From Komagataeibacter sucrofermentans DSM 15973 (GTDB taxonomy: Bacteria > Pseudomonadota > Alphaproteobacteria > Acetobacterales > Acetobacteraceae): DNA of 64,000 bases. Below, in pieces: positions 16,327 to 28,139 of the stretch (within the stretch, counting starts at the first letter, position 1; each line of letters begins with the position of its first letter). Where the stretch lies: positions 266,001 through 330,000 of the forward strand of contig NZ_CP137157.1 of assembly GCF_040581405.1 (NCBI RefSeq), in the 5' to 3' direction. Under the pieces are notes generated by a model. That model was given only the letters and a program-made list of their open reading frames with translations, had not been told where the DNA came from and did not search any database. A program made the position numbers and the translations under genes.

Positions 16327-17757
16327 ATGGCATTGACCGGTTCTCCGACCCTCCATCCGCGCGTGGTGCTGGCCACCTGCTGCCTCAGCCTGCTGCTGGT
16401 CATGATGGATGTCACGGTGGTCAATGTCGTGCTGCCTTCCATCCGCGCGCAGATGCATGGCGGTTTTTCCACCCTGCAATGGGTAGTGGATGCCTACACC
16501 CTCATGGTGGCCAGCCTGATGCTGCTTGTGGGCACGCTGGCCGACCGGTTCGGGCGGCGGCGGATGTTCCTCATCGGCATTACGCTGTTCTGCGCGGGCT
16601 CGGCCCTGTGCGGGCTGGCGCGGAGCGTGGAGATGCTGGTGTTCGCGCGCGCGGTGCAGGGAATCGGCGGCTCGATGCTCAACCCCGTGGCGCTGTCCAT
16701 CCTGACAAGCGTGTATGTGGAGCCACGGGCGCGGGCGCAGGCCATTGGCACATGGGGCGCCACATCCGGCGTTGCGCTGGCGCTGGGGCCGGTGGTGGGT
16801 GGCGTGCTGGTGCACTGGGTGGGCTGGCAGGCGGTGTTCTGGGTCAATGTGCCGATCGGGCTGCTGGCCATCGGGCTGACGCTGCGCTTCGTGCCCGAAT
16901 CCCGGGGTGGCCGCGGGCGCGGCATTGACGCGCCGGGGCAGTTGCTGGCCATCGTGGCGCTGGCCATGATCACCTCGGGGCTGATCGAGGCGCATAATTA
17001 CGGCTGGTCATCGCCCGCCATTTCCGGCTTTCTCGGCTTCGGGGCGCTGTCGGTCGCGGGGTTTGTCATTGTCGAGCGTCGTGGCGTGACGCCCCTGATC
17101 GACCTGCGCTTTTTTGGCGCGTGGCCGTTCTCGGGGGCGATCATCATCGCCGTGCTGGCCTTCGCCATGTTCAGTGCCTTCCTGTTCCTCAACACGCTTT
17201 ACCTGCAGGATGTGCGCGGGCTTGATGCCCTGCATGCCGGGTTGTGCACGCTGCCTTTCGCAGCAGGCTCCATGCTGTGCGCGCCGCTTTCGGGGCGGCT
17301 GACGGGGCGGTATGGCGCGCGGCTGCCGCTGCTGCTTTCCGCCATCGGGTTCGGCGCGGGCGCCCTGCTGCTGACAGGGCTGGACGTAACCACCCCGCTG
17401 GGCCTGCTGCTTGCCTCCTACGGGCTGTGCGGGTGTGGGTTCGGCCTGTGCAACGCGCCCATTACCAATGCGGCCATTTCCGGCATGCCGCGCGCGCAGG
17501 CGGGTGTGGCGGCGGCCATTGCCTCGACAAGCCGGCAGGTGGGCGCGCTGCTCGGCATCGCCCTTGGCGGCGCGATGAGTGCGTCAAGCGTGCGTGGTGA
17601 AGTGGTGCAGTGGGGCGCCTTTCCTCACGCCACCCATGCGGTGTGGTGGAGCATGGCGGTGGGGGCGGGCTGCATCGCGGCGCTGGGGCTGGTTTCGACC
17701 GGACTCCGTGCGCGACGCAGCGCCCAGGCGGTCGCGGCGCTGCTTGATTCGGCATAA
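16327..17757 (+). CDS. MFS exporter, DHA2 (14-TM) family
   Basis: 476 aa from ATG at 16327, with AGGGG eight bases upstream; a GTG at 16318 is an alternative. The first helix has LLLVMMDVTVVNVVLPSI, the D(x)TVVNVALP motif of 14-TM drug:H+ antiporters. The loop 2-3 motif reads GTLADRFGRRRMFLIG. Motif C lies around ATSGVALALGPVVGGVLVHWVGWQAVFWVNVPIG. About 14 hydrophobic segments follow. Related EmrB/SmvA proteins export cationic or amphipathic drugs; substrate not predictable. It stands alone between tRNA-Gly and the ATP synthase operon, with a small palindrome over its stop codon. Confidence 0.9.
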   Translation: MALTGSPTLHPRVVLATCCLSLLLVMMDVTVVNVVLPSIRAQMHGGFSTLQWVVDAYTLMVASLMLLVGTLADRFGRRRMFLIGITLFCAGSALCGLARSVEMLVFARAVQGIGGSMLNPVALSILTSVYVEPRARAQAIGTWGATSGVALALGPVVGGVLVHWVGWQAVFWVNVPIGLLAIGLTLRFVPESRGGRGRGIDAPGQLLAIVALAMITSGLIEAHNYGWSSPAISGFLGFGALSVAGFVIVERRGVTPLIDLRFFGAWPFSGAIIIAVLAFAMFSAFLFLNTLYLQDVRGLDALHAGLCTLPFAAGSMLCAPLSGRLTGRYGARLPLLLSAIGFGAGALLLTGLDVTTPLGLLLASYGLCGCGFGLCNAPITNAAISGMPRAQAGVAAAIASTSRQVGALLGIALGGAMSASSVRGEVVQWGAFPHATHAVWWSMAVGAGCIAALGLVSTGLRARRSAQAVAALLDSA

Positions 17758-18072
17758 TGCATTATTGATATGCATAATACGCATACCTTGGCCGCCATTC
17801 CCGCCAGCGCATCGCACCGGGAGGCGACAAAACCGGCGCTTTCCTGTTTCCGAAAAGGCGCGCGGCATGTATGATCCCGCCAACCTCTGGTAGGGGCGTA
17901 TCCATATGCGCGAAAATGGGCGGTCGTGTGGCGTTGTGCAACGCCGGCGGGCCGCCTGTCTGTTGCGTGTGTTTACGCTGCGTGCTAGAGCCGCGCCAGC
18001 AGCGCACGGGGCCTCGGTTTCCGGGCAGGCGGCTTGTGTTTGAATCAAGATTCTGGATTGGAAAAGCGGACA
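17758..18072. other. 315-bp intergenic region upstream of atpH
   Basis: It begins with AT-rich symmetric sequence: ATAATGCATTAT at 17754-17765 over the MFS stop, and GCATAAT repeated 20 bp apart at 17752 and 17772. It contains a putative promoter at 17963-17989. No convincing gene is present on either strand. Confidence 0.55.
17963..17989 (+). promoter_or_regulatory. Putative promoter of the atp operon
   Basis: TTGCGT (17963-17968) and GCTAGA (17984-17989) are separated by 15 bp. The form TTGcgt...tGCTAGAg is common upstream of alphaproteobacterial housekeeping operons. It is about 85 bp before the atpH start. Assigned by eye only. Confidence 0.35.
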
Positions 18073-18654
18073 GTGGATTCGGGTGGAACGACCTCAATAC
18101 CGATCGCCTCCATTGCCAATGGCCTTCCCGGTCGTTACGCGACGGCGCTCTATGAGCTTGCGGCTGAACGCCAGCAGCTTGATCCTGTTCTGGAACAGGC
18201 AACGGCCCTGGCCAGCCTGATCGACGGCAGTGCCGACCTGCGTACCGCCCTTGCGGACCGCACGCTTGACCTGCGCGACAGCGCACGGGCGGTCGATGCC
18301 GTGCTGAACGCCGAGGGGTTCAGCCCCCTCATGCGTGATTTTGTTGGCGTGGTGGCGAATAACCGCCGCCTTCCGCGCCTGCGTGAGATTCTTGCCGCGC
18401 TGGCGGCTATCGCTGCGGCCCGGCGCGGGGAAGTGGTGGCGGATGTCGTATCCGCTCACCCCCTGACCGACCTGCAGCGTGTCCAGCTTCGCAGCCGCCT
18501 TGCCGAGGCCGGCTATTCCAAAGTCAATATCCAGGAGCGTGTTGACGCGGCCCTGCTGGGCGGTCTGGTCGTGCGCGTTGGCGCCCGCCTGTATGACACC
18601 AGTCTCAGATCCCGCCTTACCCGCCTGCACCATGCCATGAAGGGAGCCGCGTGA
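18073..18654 (+). CDS. atpH: F0F1 ATP synthase subunit delta
   Basis: 193 aa if GTG at 18073 ([30 protein letters not shown]) is used; a TTG at 18034 extends it by 13 residues. The N-terminal six-helix domain starts at [15 protein letters not shown]. The C-terminal signature [25 protein letters not shown]...[35 protein letters not shown] is typical of delta, which ties F1 to the peripheral stalk. First gene of atpHAGDC; its stop overlaps the atpA start. No F0 genes are present, as usual in alphaproteobacteria. Confidence 0.95.
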   Translation: MDSGGTTSIPIASIANGLPGRYATALYELAAERQQLDPVLEQATALASLIDGSADLRTALADRTLDLRDSARAVDAVLNAEGFSPLMRDFVGVVANNRRLPRLREILAALAAIAAARRGEVVADVVSAHPLTDLQRVQLRSRLAEAGYSKVNIQERVDAALLGGLVVRVGARLYDTSLRSRLTRLHHAMKGAA

Positions 18655-20192
18655 TGGAAATCCGCCCCTCCGAGATTTCGGATATCCTCAAGCAGCAGAT
18701 CGCTACGTTCGACAAGGCCGCTGACGTTGCCGAGACAGGGACCATCCTGTCGGTTGGCGACGGCATTGCCCGTGTCTACGGCCTGCAGAATGTCGAAGCT
18801 GGCGAAATGCTGGACTTCCCCGCCAGCGGCCAGAAGGGCATGGCGCTCAACCTCGAGAATGACAATGTCGGCGTTGTCATCTTCGGCGATGACAGCGCAA
18901 TGCGTGAAGGCGACACCGTCGCCCGCACCGGCAAGGTGGTTGAAGTGCCCACCGGCAAGGCGCTGCTCGGCCGCGTGGTCGATGGCCTCGGCAACCCGAT
19001 CGACGGCAAGGGCCCGCTCGTGGGTGAAGTCATCAGCAAGCGCGCGGAAATCAAGGCGCCCGGCATCATGCCGCGCCAGTCCGTCAGTGAGCCGATGCAG
19101 ACCGGCATCAAGGCGATCGATGCGCTCGTGCCCATCGGGCGTGGCCAGCGCGAGCTGATCATCGGTGACCGTCAGACCGGCAAGACCGCCATCCTGATCG
19201 ACACCATCGTCAACCAGAAGAACGTCAACGCGCTCGGTGACGAGAGCAAGTCGCTCTACTGCATCTATGTCGCCATCGGGCAGAAGCGCTCGACGGTTGC
19301 GCAGCTGGTGCGCACGCTGGAAGAGACCGGCGCGATGGAATACTCCATCGTCGTGGCCGCCACCGCGTCCGACCCGGCGCCGATGCAGTACCTGGCGCCG
19401 TATGCCGCCTGCTCCATGGGCGAATACTTCCGCGATAACGGCATGCATGCCCTGATCGTGTATGATGACCTGTCCAAGCAGGCTGTCGCCTACCGCCAGA
19501 TGTCGCTGCTGCTGCGTCGCCCGCCGGGCCGCGAAGCTTATCCCGGCGATGTGTTCTACCTGCATTCGCGCCTGCTCGAGCGTGCGGCCAAGATGTCCGA
19601 CAAGTTCGGCGCGGGTTCGCTGACCGCCCTGCCGGTGATCGAGACGCAGGCCGGTGACGTGTCCGCCTATATCCCGACCAACGTGATCTCCATCACCGAT
19701 GGCCAGGTCTTCCTTGAAACCGACCTGTTCTACCGTGGCATCCGCCCCGCCGTGAACGTGGGTGGTTCCGTGTCCCGCGTGGGTTCGGCAGCGCAGATCA
19801 AGGCGATGAAGCAGGTTGCGGGCAAGATCAAGCTCGAGCTGGCGCAGTATCGTGAAATGGCGGCGTTCTCGCAGTTCGCCTCCGATCTCGACCCCGCGAC
19901 CCAGAAGCAGCTTGCCCGTGGCGCGCGCCTTGTCGAGCTGCTCAAGCAGCCCGAAACCTCGCCGCTGTCGGTCGAGGAGCAGGTTGTGGTGCTTTACGCT
20001 GGCACGCGTGGCTACATCGACGCCGTGCCGGTTGCCGAAGTGACCAGCTACGAGAAGCGCCTGCTCGATGATGTTCGCACATCGGGCAAGGATATCCTGG
20101 AATCGATCCGGACCCAGCGTCAGCTGACGAAGGATATCGAAAGCCGCCTGAACGATTTCCTGACGACATTCGGCCGTCAGTTCGCCAACTGA
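18654..20192 (+). CDS. atpA: F0F1 ATP synthase subunit alpha
   Basis: 512 aa, the usual length. ATG at 18654 follows GGGAG. Features include the N-terminal beta-barrel ([27 protein letters not shown]), Walker [10 protein letters not shown] at about 170-178, [14 protein letters not shown], and the alpha/beta signature [17 protein letters not shown]. Alpha subunits carry the non-catalytic nucleotide sites of F1. It sits between atpH and atpG. Codon use is strongly biased, as expected for an abundant protein. Confidence 0.98.
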   Translation: MEIRPSEISDILKQQIATFDKAADVAETGTILSVGDGIARVYGLQNVEAGEMLDFPASGQKGMALNLENDNVGVVIFGDDSAMREGDTVARTGKVVEVPTGKALLGRVVDGLGNPIDGKGPLVGEVISKRAEIKAPGIMPRQSVSEPMQTGIKAIDALVPIGRGQRELIIGDRQTGKTAILIDTIVNQKNVNALGDESKSLYCIYVAIGQKRSTVAQLVRTLEETGAMEYSIVVAATASDPAPMQYLAPYAACSMGEYFRDNGMHALIVYDDLSKQAVAYRQMSLLLRRPPGREAYPGDVFYLHSRLLERAAKMSDKFGAGSLTALPVIETQAGDVSAYIPTNVISITDGQVFLETDLFYRGIRPAVNVGGSVSRVGSAAQIKAMKQVAGKIKLELAQYREMAAFSQFASDLDPATQKQLARGARLVELLKQPETSPLSVEEQVVVLYAGTRGYIDAVPVAEVTSYEKRLLDDVRTSGKDILESIRTQRQLTKDIESRLNDFLTTFGRQFAN

Positions 20193-20208
20193 GGAAGATC
20201 GGGCAACC

Positions 20209-22598
<2,390 letters not shown>

Positions 22599-22629
22599 AC
22601 CCCGGCCCCTGACGCAAGGAAAAGAGACC

Positions 22630-23055
22630 ATGTCCATTAAGGTCAAGATTGTCAGCCCGGAGAAAGTCCTGTTCGCGCATGACGCTGATATGGCTGTCAT
22701 GCCGGGGGCGGAAGGCGACATCGCGGCCATGCCCGATCACGCCCCGCTCATGCTGACGCTGCGCGGTGGCGTGGTTGACATCTATGAAGGCGATGTGGTG
22801 ACGCATCGCTTCTTCGTGGCGGGCGGCTTTGCCGATATCGCGCCAAGCCATTGCACCATCCTTGCCGACCGGGCCACCAAGCTCGAAGACCTGTCGGTTG
22901 ACGATGCGGAAGCCCGCCTGGCGGGTCTGGAAAAATCCTATGAGGAAGCGGACAAGATGAACGTGCCCGCGCTCGATATCCTCATGGGCAAGATGCAGTC
23001 GGCCCGGGCCGAGATCGAGGCGGCGCAGTCCGCCATCCCGGGCATGTCGCTCTGA
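22630..23055 (+). CDS. atpC: F0F1 ATP synthase subunit epsilon
   Basis: 141 aa. The N-terminal beta-sandwich (MSIKVKIVSPEKVLFAHDADMAVMPGAEGDIAAMPDHAPLMLTLRGG) is followed by a helical C-terminal arm (LEDLSVDDAEARLAGLEKSYEEAD). Epsilon couples the rotor to the c-ring and can inhibit ATP hydrolysis. It is the last gene of the operon and is followed by a strong terminator and copy 1 of the three-way-junction repeat. Confidence 0.96.
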   Translation: MSIKVKIVSPEKVLFAHDADMAVMPGAEGDIAAMPDHAPLMLTLRGGVVDIYEGDVVTHRFFVAGGFADIAPSHCTILADRATKLEDLSVDDAEARLAGLEKSYEEADKMNVPALDILMGKMQSARAEIEAAQSAIPGMSL

Positions 23056-23112
23056 CACCATAGCCAGCCTGCGTCCGCTTCCTGCATGGGGGCGGGCGTA
23101 TTGCCGGACATG

Positions 23113-23137
23113 AAAAGCGCCCTTATGGGCGCTTTTT
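23113..23137 (+). terminator. Terminator of the atp operon
   Basis: AAAAGCGCCC and GGGCGCTTTT form a 10-bp perfect stem around TTAT, followed by further T. It lies 58 bp after the atpC stop. Confidence 0.85.
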
Positions 23138-23160
23138 GTGTTTTGGGGCGCACAACAAGA

Positions 23161-23238
23161 CGTTTTTGGTGAAGCTTTTTTCAAAAAGCATTCAAAGAAT
23201 GCCGCCTTTTTGAAAAAAGGCAGCACCCCAAAACTTTT
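23161..23238. repeat. Three-way-junction repeat, copy 1 (atpC/queF)
   Basis: Outer arms GTTTTTGG and CCAAAAC enclose an AAGC hairpin (GAAGCTTTTT and AAAAAGCATTC) and a GCCGCC-type hairpin (GCCGCCTTTTT and AAAAAAGGCAGC). It lies between convergent atpC and queF, after a separate terminator. Orientation A (AAGC hairpin first on the plus strand). Confidence 0.8.
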
Positions 23239-23257
23239 GTTATTATGAAACGGGCGT

Positions 23258-23737
23258 TCAGCCGCGCCCGCGATAGCCGGGCACGTCCTGCGCGGGAATC
23301 CACACGCCCTCAGGCGGCGCACCGGTCTGCCAGAACACATCAATGGGCATGCCGCCGCGCGGGTACCAGTAGGCCCCGATGCGCAGCCATACCGGCTTGA
23401 GCAGATCGACAAGCGTGATGGCGATCTGCATCGAGCACCGCTCATGGAAGGCGCCGTGGTTACGGAAGCTGGTCAGGAACAGCTTGAGCGACTTGCTCTC
23501 CACAATCCATTCATCGGGAATGTAGTCGATCACGATATGGGCGAAATCGGGCTGTCCCGTAACCGGGCATAGCGAGGTGAATTCGGGCGCGGTGAAACGC
23601 ACCACGTAGTGCCGCCCACGGTCGGGGGCGGGCACGCGTTCGAGCCGGGCTTCCTCGGGGCTTGCGGGCTGGGCGCTGTTCTGGCCGAGCTGCGTCAGGA
23701 ACTGGCTGCCATCATCTGGGGTGGAGTTCGCGGTCAT
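23258..23737 (-). CDS. queF: NADPH-dependent 7-cyano-7-deazaguanine reductase QueF
   Basis: 159 aa, the short unimodular (YkvM-type) form. ATG at 23737 follows GACGGA; an in-frame start six codons earlier is less likely. The catalytic Cys57 is in [13 protein letters not shown] with Asp64, and the QueF motif [15 protein letters not shown] is at 80-94 (E80). It reduces preQ0 to preQ1 in queuosine biosynthesis for tRNA wobble modification. Transcribed alone, convergent with the atp operon and divergent from rnd. Confidence 0.95.
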   Translation of the reverse strand: MTANSTPDDGSQFLTQLGQNSAQPASPEEARLERVPAPDRGRHYVVRFTAPEFTSLCPVTGQPDFAHIVIDYIPDEWIVESKSLKLFLTSFRNHGAFHERCSMQIAITLVDLLKPVWLRIGAYWYPRGGMPIDVFWQTGAPPEGVWIPAQDVPGYRGRG

Positions 23738-23876
23738 GGGCGGGTCCGTCAGCAATGAAAAAAGGGATAGGGGGCTGATGCCGCAAGGCGTTGGGGGGCG
23801 TCAATGGAAATGCGGGAAGGGGGCATGTGGTTTTCCCCGCTTCCGCAACCCGGTGCTGCCATGATAACTGCACGGA

Positions 23877-25064
23877 ATGGCACGTGTATCCCGACCCGAA
23901 TTTCCCGCTCCTGTGCTGGTTACCACCACGGCGGCGCTTGAGGCTGTAACCGCGCGACTGCGCCAGGAGCCGTTTGTAACCATTGACACGGAATTCGTGC
24001 GCGAGCGCACGTACTGGCCGGAGCTGTGCCTTGTGCAGCTGGCAGGCGAGAACGAGGTCGTGGTGATCGACACGATCGCCCCCGGCATCGACCTGTCCAG
24101 CCTTGGGGCACTGCTTGATGACGCGGCAGTGGTGAAGGTCTTTCACGCCGCGCGGCAGGATCTTGAAATCTTCCTGCATCTGTTCGACCGCCTGCCCGCC
24201 GCCCTGTTCGACACCCAGGTCGCGGCCATGGTGGCAGGCTATGGCGACCAGGTGGGGTACGACAATCTCGTCTCGTCGCTGCTGGGTGTGCAGATCGACA
24301 AGTCACATCGCTTTTCCGACTGGTCGGCACGCCCGCTCTCGCCCGCCCAGATCGGCTATGCGGCGGCTGACGTCACCTACCTGCGGCTGGTCTATGCAAA
24401 ACTGCTGGCGCAACTCGAGCGCGAGGGCCGTCTTGACTGGGTTGCAGCCGAACTGGACATCCTGAACAATCCCGCCACCTTCCGCCCCGACCCGCTGACC
24501 CTGTGGGAGAAGATGCGCCCGCGCACCAACAACCGCCGCATGCTCGGCATCCTGCGCGCCGTGGCGGCCTGGCGCGAGGGCGAGGCCCAGCGCGTCAACG
24601 TGCCGCGCCAGCGCCTGCTCAAGGATGAAAGCCTGATGGAAATCGCGGCCACGGCGCCCGATACGGTCGATGCGCTGGCCCGCGTGCGCGGCGTCTCGCG
24701 CGGGTTTGCCGAAGGGCGCAGCGGGCAATCCCTGCTTGAGGCCGTGACCGAGGCCCAGGCCATACCGGAAGCCGACCTGCCGCGCCTGCCCAAGGGGCGG
24801 GGCAAGGATGCGCCGCGCCCGTCAGCGGCGCTGATCGCCCTGCTCAAGGTCTTGCTGGCCACCTGCTGCGAGGCCCATCGCGTGGCCCCGAAGCTTGTGG
24901 CGTCATCTGAGGATCTGGACCGTTTCGCGCTGGATGACGCGGCGGATATCCCCGCTTTTCACGGCTGGCGCAATACGGTGTTTGGCAAGCTGGCGCGTGA
25001 ACTCAAGGCGGGTGGGCTGACCATGGGGGTCGAGGATGGCAAGGTCAAACTGATCCACGAGTGA
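23877..25064 (+). CDS. rnd: Ribonuclease D
   Basis: 395 aa. The DEDD 3'-5' exonuclease domain contains FVTIDTEFVRERTYWPELCLVQL (Asp37, Glu39), VFHAARQDLEIFL (second Asp) and IGYAAADVTYLRLVY (Tyr and final Asp). Two HRDC-like helical domains follow, the first around WEKMRPRTNNRRMLGILRAVAAWREGEAQ. It trims the 3' ends of tRNA and other stable RNAs. Divergent from queF; the next gene downstream is gcrA. Confidence 0.95.
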   Translation: MARVSRPEFPAPVLVTTTAALEAVTARLRQEPFVTIDTEFVRERTYWPELCLVQLAGENEVVVIDTIAPGIDLSSLGALLDDAAVVKVFHAARQDLEIFLHLFDRLPAALFDTQVAAMVAGYGDQVGYDNLVSSLLGVQIDKSHRFSDWSARPLSPAQIGYAAADVTYLRLVYAKLLAQLEREGRLDWVAAELDILNNPATFRPDPLTLWEKMRPRTNNRRMLGILRAVAAWREGEAQRVNVPRQRLLKDESLMEIAATAPDTVDALARVRGVSRGFAEGRSGQSLLEAVTEAQAIPEADLPRLPKGRGKDAPRPSAALIALLKVLLATCCEAHRVAPKLVASSEDLDRFALDDAADIPAFHGWRNTVFGKLARELKAGGLTMGVEDGKVKLIHE

Positions 25065-25207
25065 GCCAGCAAGCGCGCCCAGGCAGTTTTACACGGGTTG
25101 CAAACAGGTTATGGGCAGAACTGTCCACAAGATTCTGTCATTCTGCGGTTGAGATAGATGGCAGATACGCCTAGTTTCGCTCCATTCCGCGTAAGGAGTG
25201 CAGAACG

Positions 25208-25825
25208 ATGGCGATGGAATGGACAGAGGAGACGATCGCGCGACTGCGTGATCTGTGGCAGCAGGGATTATCGACCGCGGAAATCGGCCGCCAGTTATCT
25301 GTTACCAAAAATGCCGTTGTAGGCAAGGCGCATCGCCTTGGCCTCAAGCCCCGCCCATCGCCCATCCGTCGTGCCGCCAAGGCCACGCCGCCTGCCGATG
25401 CCGCCACACAGGCCGCCCCGGTTGCGCCGCCCGCTGCCGTGGCTCCCAAAAAGGAAGCGGCTCCCGCGCCCGTGGTGGCGGCACCGCCCGCGCCTGAAAA
25501 GGAACCCGCGCTGGTGAAGGCCGCTGTCGCGGCCCCCGAGCCGAAGGCAGTCACCCCGGCTCCCGCAGCCGAACCGGCGGCTGAAGCGCCCGCCGCCCGT
25601 CCGGCCCGCGCGCCTGCCCGTGCTGCCGCCCGCGCCGCGCTGCGCCCCGTAAGCGAGCCGCGCCGCCGCAGCAGCCAGTCCTGCTGCTGGCCGCTTGGTG
25701 ATCCGGGCACGCCGGGCTTTCACTTCTGTGGAGCAACCCCGCTGCCAGGTAAGCCGTACTGTGCCGAACATGCGCAGCTTGCCTATGTAAAGCTGCGCAG
25801 CGACCGGCGCGATAACGTGGCCTGA
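25208..25825 (+). CDS. gcrA: GcrA cell-cycle regulator
   Basis: 205 aa, longer than Caulobacter GcrA (173 aa). Its N-terminal domain is diagnostic: WTEETIARLRDLWQQGLSTAEIGRQLSVTKNAVVGKAHRLGL, a helix-turn-helix that recognises GAnTC-methylated promoters with sigma70. The middle (about 55-155) is a low-complexity Ala/Pro linker. The C-terminus has a Cys-rich region (SCCWPLGDPGTPGFHFCG...YCAEH) that contacts sigma. AAGGAG precedes ATG 25208. A GATTC (GAnTC) site lies upstream at about 25131. GcrA works with the CcrM methylase in alphaproteobacterial cell-cycle control. Confidence 0.95.
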   Translation: MAMEWTEETIARLRDLWQQGLSTAEIGRQLSVTKNAVVGKAHRLGLKPRPSPIRRAAKATPPADAATQAAPVAPPAAVAPKKEAAPAPVVAAPPAPEKEPALVKAAVAAPEPKAVTPAPAAEPAAEAPAARPARAPARAAARAALRPVSEPRRRSSQSCCWPLGDPGTPGFHFCGATPLPGKPYCAEHAQLAYVKLRSDRRDNVA

Positions 25826-25859
25826 TCCCCTCTACGGGAGAAAATTCCGGTTCATAGAG

Positions 25860-25915
25860 AAGTTTCTGGTGGGGCTTTTGTCAAAAGCTGCGGAAAACGG
25901 CCCCCGGAAACTTTT
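25860..25915. repeat. Three-way-junction repeat, copy 2, diverged (gcrA/bactofilin)
   Basis: AAGTTTCTGGTG and CCGGAAACTTT form the outer arms. An internal GCTTTTG/CAAAAGC hairpin is kept, while the GCCGCC hairpin is reduced to CGGCCCCCG-like sequence. It is shorter (56 bp) than other copies. It lies between convergent genes and before a separate terminator. Confidence 0.65.
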
Positions 25916-25947
25916 TATGTGAGCCAGCCATTTGCAGGCTGCTGCAC

Positions 25948-25986
25948 AAAAAAACGCCAGGGCATTGCTGCCTCTGGCGTTTTTTG
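25948..25986. terminator. Terminator between gcrA and the bactofilin gene
   Basis: ACGCCAG (25954-25960) and CTGGCGT (25974-25980) flank a 13-nt loop. An A-run before and a T-run after allow function in both directions. Confidence 0.8.
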
Positions 25987-26021
25987 TATCCGCCCGGGCA
26001 GGCCGGGCGGAAAAGCATGCC

Positions 26022-26645
26022 TCAACCAGCGCTGGCGGGGCGCGGGGCTGCAGGCTGGGCTGCCGGAGCCGGTGCGGCCTGCGGGGCAGCGGGGGCCGTG
26101 ATCATTTCCAGCTGGCCGGTCACCTGACCGCCATCTTCCACTTTCAGGCGGCGGCACTTGGCCTTGCCGAGCAGGCGGCCGGTGGAGCGGATGGTCAGGC
26201 TGCCGCGCACGGTCAGCGTGCCATCGATGGTGCCCGCGAGTTCCGCGTCCTCAACCTCGACTTCGCCCTTGAACACGCCGCCCTGCGCGATCTGCAGCTC
26301 TGATGCATTGATCAGCGAGGACTCGACCGTGCCTTCCACAACCAGGCGCTCGGCGTCCTGGATGGTGCCCTGCACGCTGATGCCACGCCCGACCACCAGG
26401 GTGCGGCGCTCATTTTCCTTTTTGACGGGTGCCGCAGCACCCGGCGCGCCGGGGCGTGCGCCAGGCGCGGGCGAGGGGGAAGGCGTGGGCGGGAAGGGCG
26501 GACGGGCCATGGATGTATTTTCCTTGCTGGCAGATGGAGAAGAAGGAGAGGTACCACCGCCCATGACCGGGCGGCCCGGCTGCTGCGCGGGGGACGGAGT
26601 GGGGGCGGGTGGCTTGGTGTCTGCTGGCTTGCGTCGTTTAAACAA
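26022..26645 (-). CDS. Bactofilin-family cytoskeletal protein
   Basis: 207 aa from a TTG start at 26645 (MFKRRKPADT) after GCGGGG; an internal ATG at residue 46 would remove the basic N-terminus. A Pro/Ala/Ser-rich N-terminal tail (1-80) is followed by the DUF583 beta-helix core (TLVVGRGISVQGTIQDAERLVVEGTVESSLINASELQIAQGGVFKGEVEVEDAELAGTIDGTLTV...), then a second low-complexity Ala/Pro tail. The core polymerises without nucleotide into filaments used for cell shape or polarity. The FKRR-type N-terminus fits membrane association. It is convergent with gcrA; both proteins concern cell morphogenesis or the cell cycle. Confidence 0.9.
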   Translation of the reverse strand: MFKRRKPADTKPPAPTPSPAQQPGRPVMGGGTSPSSPSASKENTSMARPPFPPTPSPSPAPGARPGAPGAAAPVKKENERRTLVVGRGISVQGTIQDAERLVVEGTVESSLINASELQIAQGGVFKGEVEVEDAELAGTIDGTLTVRGSLTIRSTGRLLGKAKCRRLKVEDGGQVTGQLEMITAPAAPQAAPAPAAQPAAPRPASAG

Positions 26646-26940
26646 TATTACCCCGCTTGGTTAGATGCTGCATCGGAGCGCTTGAACGCCCCAAAACGAA
26701 AAAGAACGCTTCTCGGGCTGGTTGCAGGCCGCAGCCCCCTATACCCGGTTATACGCCCCCCAAACCTGTCGACAAGGGCGTTAAGGAGCCGGAAGAGGCA
26801 TAAAAAACTTCATGCATTGCGCCATTTACCCGCCAATGATAGCGAAGGGCGACTTTGGCCTGAAAAAATGGGTTATTTCGTGGCGCACCTGCGCCTTGCC
26901 TGCATATTGGGCCCGATCAGCGATGGGAGTGACACAGGAT

Positions 26941-27951
26941 ATGGAAAATTCGGGACAGGCGGCAGAATGCCGGTTTGACCTGCTGGGCATCGGCAACGCA
27001 ATCGTCGATGTGCTGGCACCGGTGGAAGCAGCCTTCCCGGAGCGCAACGGCATGACGCCGGGCGGTATGATGCTGATCGACGCTGCCCGCGCCGAGGCGC
27101 TGTATGGCCAGATCCGGCGCGAGAAGGAAATGGGTGGCGGCTCGGCGGCCAATACCTGTGTCGTCGCCTCCAACATGGGCGCGCGCGTGGCCTATCTGGG
27201 CAAGGTGGCCGATGATGCGCCGGGCAAGGCGTTCGCCACCGACATGCAGGGCGCGGGGGTGTATTTCCCCTCATCGCCGCTGCAGGGCGATGCGGGCACA
27301 GCACACCCCACCGCGCGCTGCATCATCGTGGTCACGCCCGATGGCCAGCGCACCATGAACACCTATCTGGGTGCATGCGTGAATTTCTGCCCCGAAGACG
27401 TGCTTGCCGATGTGGTCCAGTCCGCCAAGGTCACCTACATGGAAGGCTACCTGTTCGACCCGCCAGCAGCCCAGGAGGCCTTTCGCACCGCGGCCCGCAT
27501 TGCCCATGAGGCCGGCCGCAAGGTGGCGCTCTCGCTGTCCGACAAATTCTGCGTCGACCGCCATCGCGCGGCGTTCCTTGACCTCGTGCGCGGGCATATC
27601 GACATCTTGTTCGCCAACGAGGACGAGATCTGCGCGCTGTACCAGACCGCCGATTTCGATCACGCCGCCCGCCTTGTCGCGGCTGACACGCATTTCGCCG
27701 TGCTGACCCGCTCGGAGAAGGGCAGCGTCATCATCCAGGACCAGCAGCGCATCGTCATCGACAGCGTGCGCACGCAGGTGATCGACACCACCGGCGCGGG
27801 CGATGCCTATGCCGCGGGCTTCCTTGCCGGCTGGACATCGGACCGCACGCTTGCCGAATGCGGGCGGCTGGGCAGTGTCGCGGCCTCGGAAGTGATTTCG
27901 CATTACGGCGCGCGCCCGCTCATGAACATGCGCCAGGACATGGATTTCTGA
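26941..27951 (+). CDS. PfkB-family carbohydrate/adenosine kinase
   Basis: 336 aa from ATG 26941 (MENSGQAAECRFDLLGIGNAIVDV); a GTG four codons upstream at 26929 is possible. PfkB features are FDLLGIGNAIVDVLA, the first signature GGGSAANTCVVASNMGARVAYLGKVADD and the C-terminal signature DTTGAGDAYAAGFLAGW with catalytic Asp in GAGD. This alphaproteobacterial subfamily is usually annotated as adenosine kinase; ribokinase-like alternatives cannot be excluded. It lies 188 bp upstream of typA and is divergent from the bactofilin gene. Confidence 0.88.
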   Translation: MENSGQAAECRFDLLGIGNAIVDVLAPVEAAFPERNGMTPGGMMLIDAARAEALYGQIRREKEMGGGSAANTCVVASNMGARVAYLGKVADDAPGKAFATDMQGAGVYFPSSPLQGDAGTAHPTARCIIVVTPDGQRTMNTYLGACVNFCPEDVLADVVQSAKVTYMEGYLFDPPAAQEAFRTAARIAHEAGRKVALSLSDKFCVDRHRAAFLDLVRGHIDILFANEDEICALYQTADFDHAARLVAADTHFAVLTRSEKGSVIIQDQQRIVIDSVRTQVIDTTGAGDAYAAGFLAGWTSDRTLAECGRLGSVAASEVISHYGARPLMNMRQDMDF

Positions 27952-28139
27952 CCTGAAGGGCATGGGGCCGGGCGTTTGACGGGGTTGTGCGCGAAGTTTC
28001 GCGTGCAATCCGCGCCAGTCCGCTTTATCTACGCAGCCAGCAGCCAATTATTCCGCCGCCGCACGCACGGGTGTCGCCCGCATGTGCCGCCGCGCACCCG
28101 TATGGCGTAACGCCAAGGAAAGTCAGGTCAAGAGCACTT

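Noticed and set aside
23161-23238. Reading the AAGCTTTTT/GCCGCC repeat as an ordinary Rho-independent terminator
   Set aside because: The T-runs lie inside the stems and loops rather than after a GC stem, the element has outer arms, and a normal terminator already exists at 23113-23137.
26812-26940. Upstream extension of the PfkB kinase from 26812
   Set aside because: The extra 43 residues show no coding pattern, and the nearest AAGGAG is more than 20 bp from the ATG; the family starts near residue FDLLGIGN.
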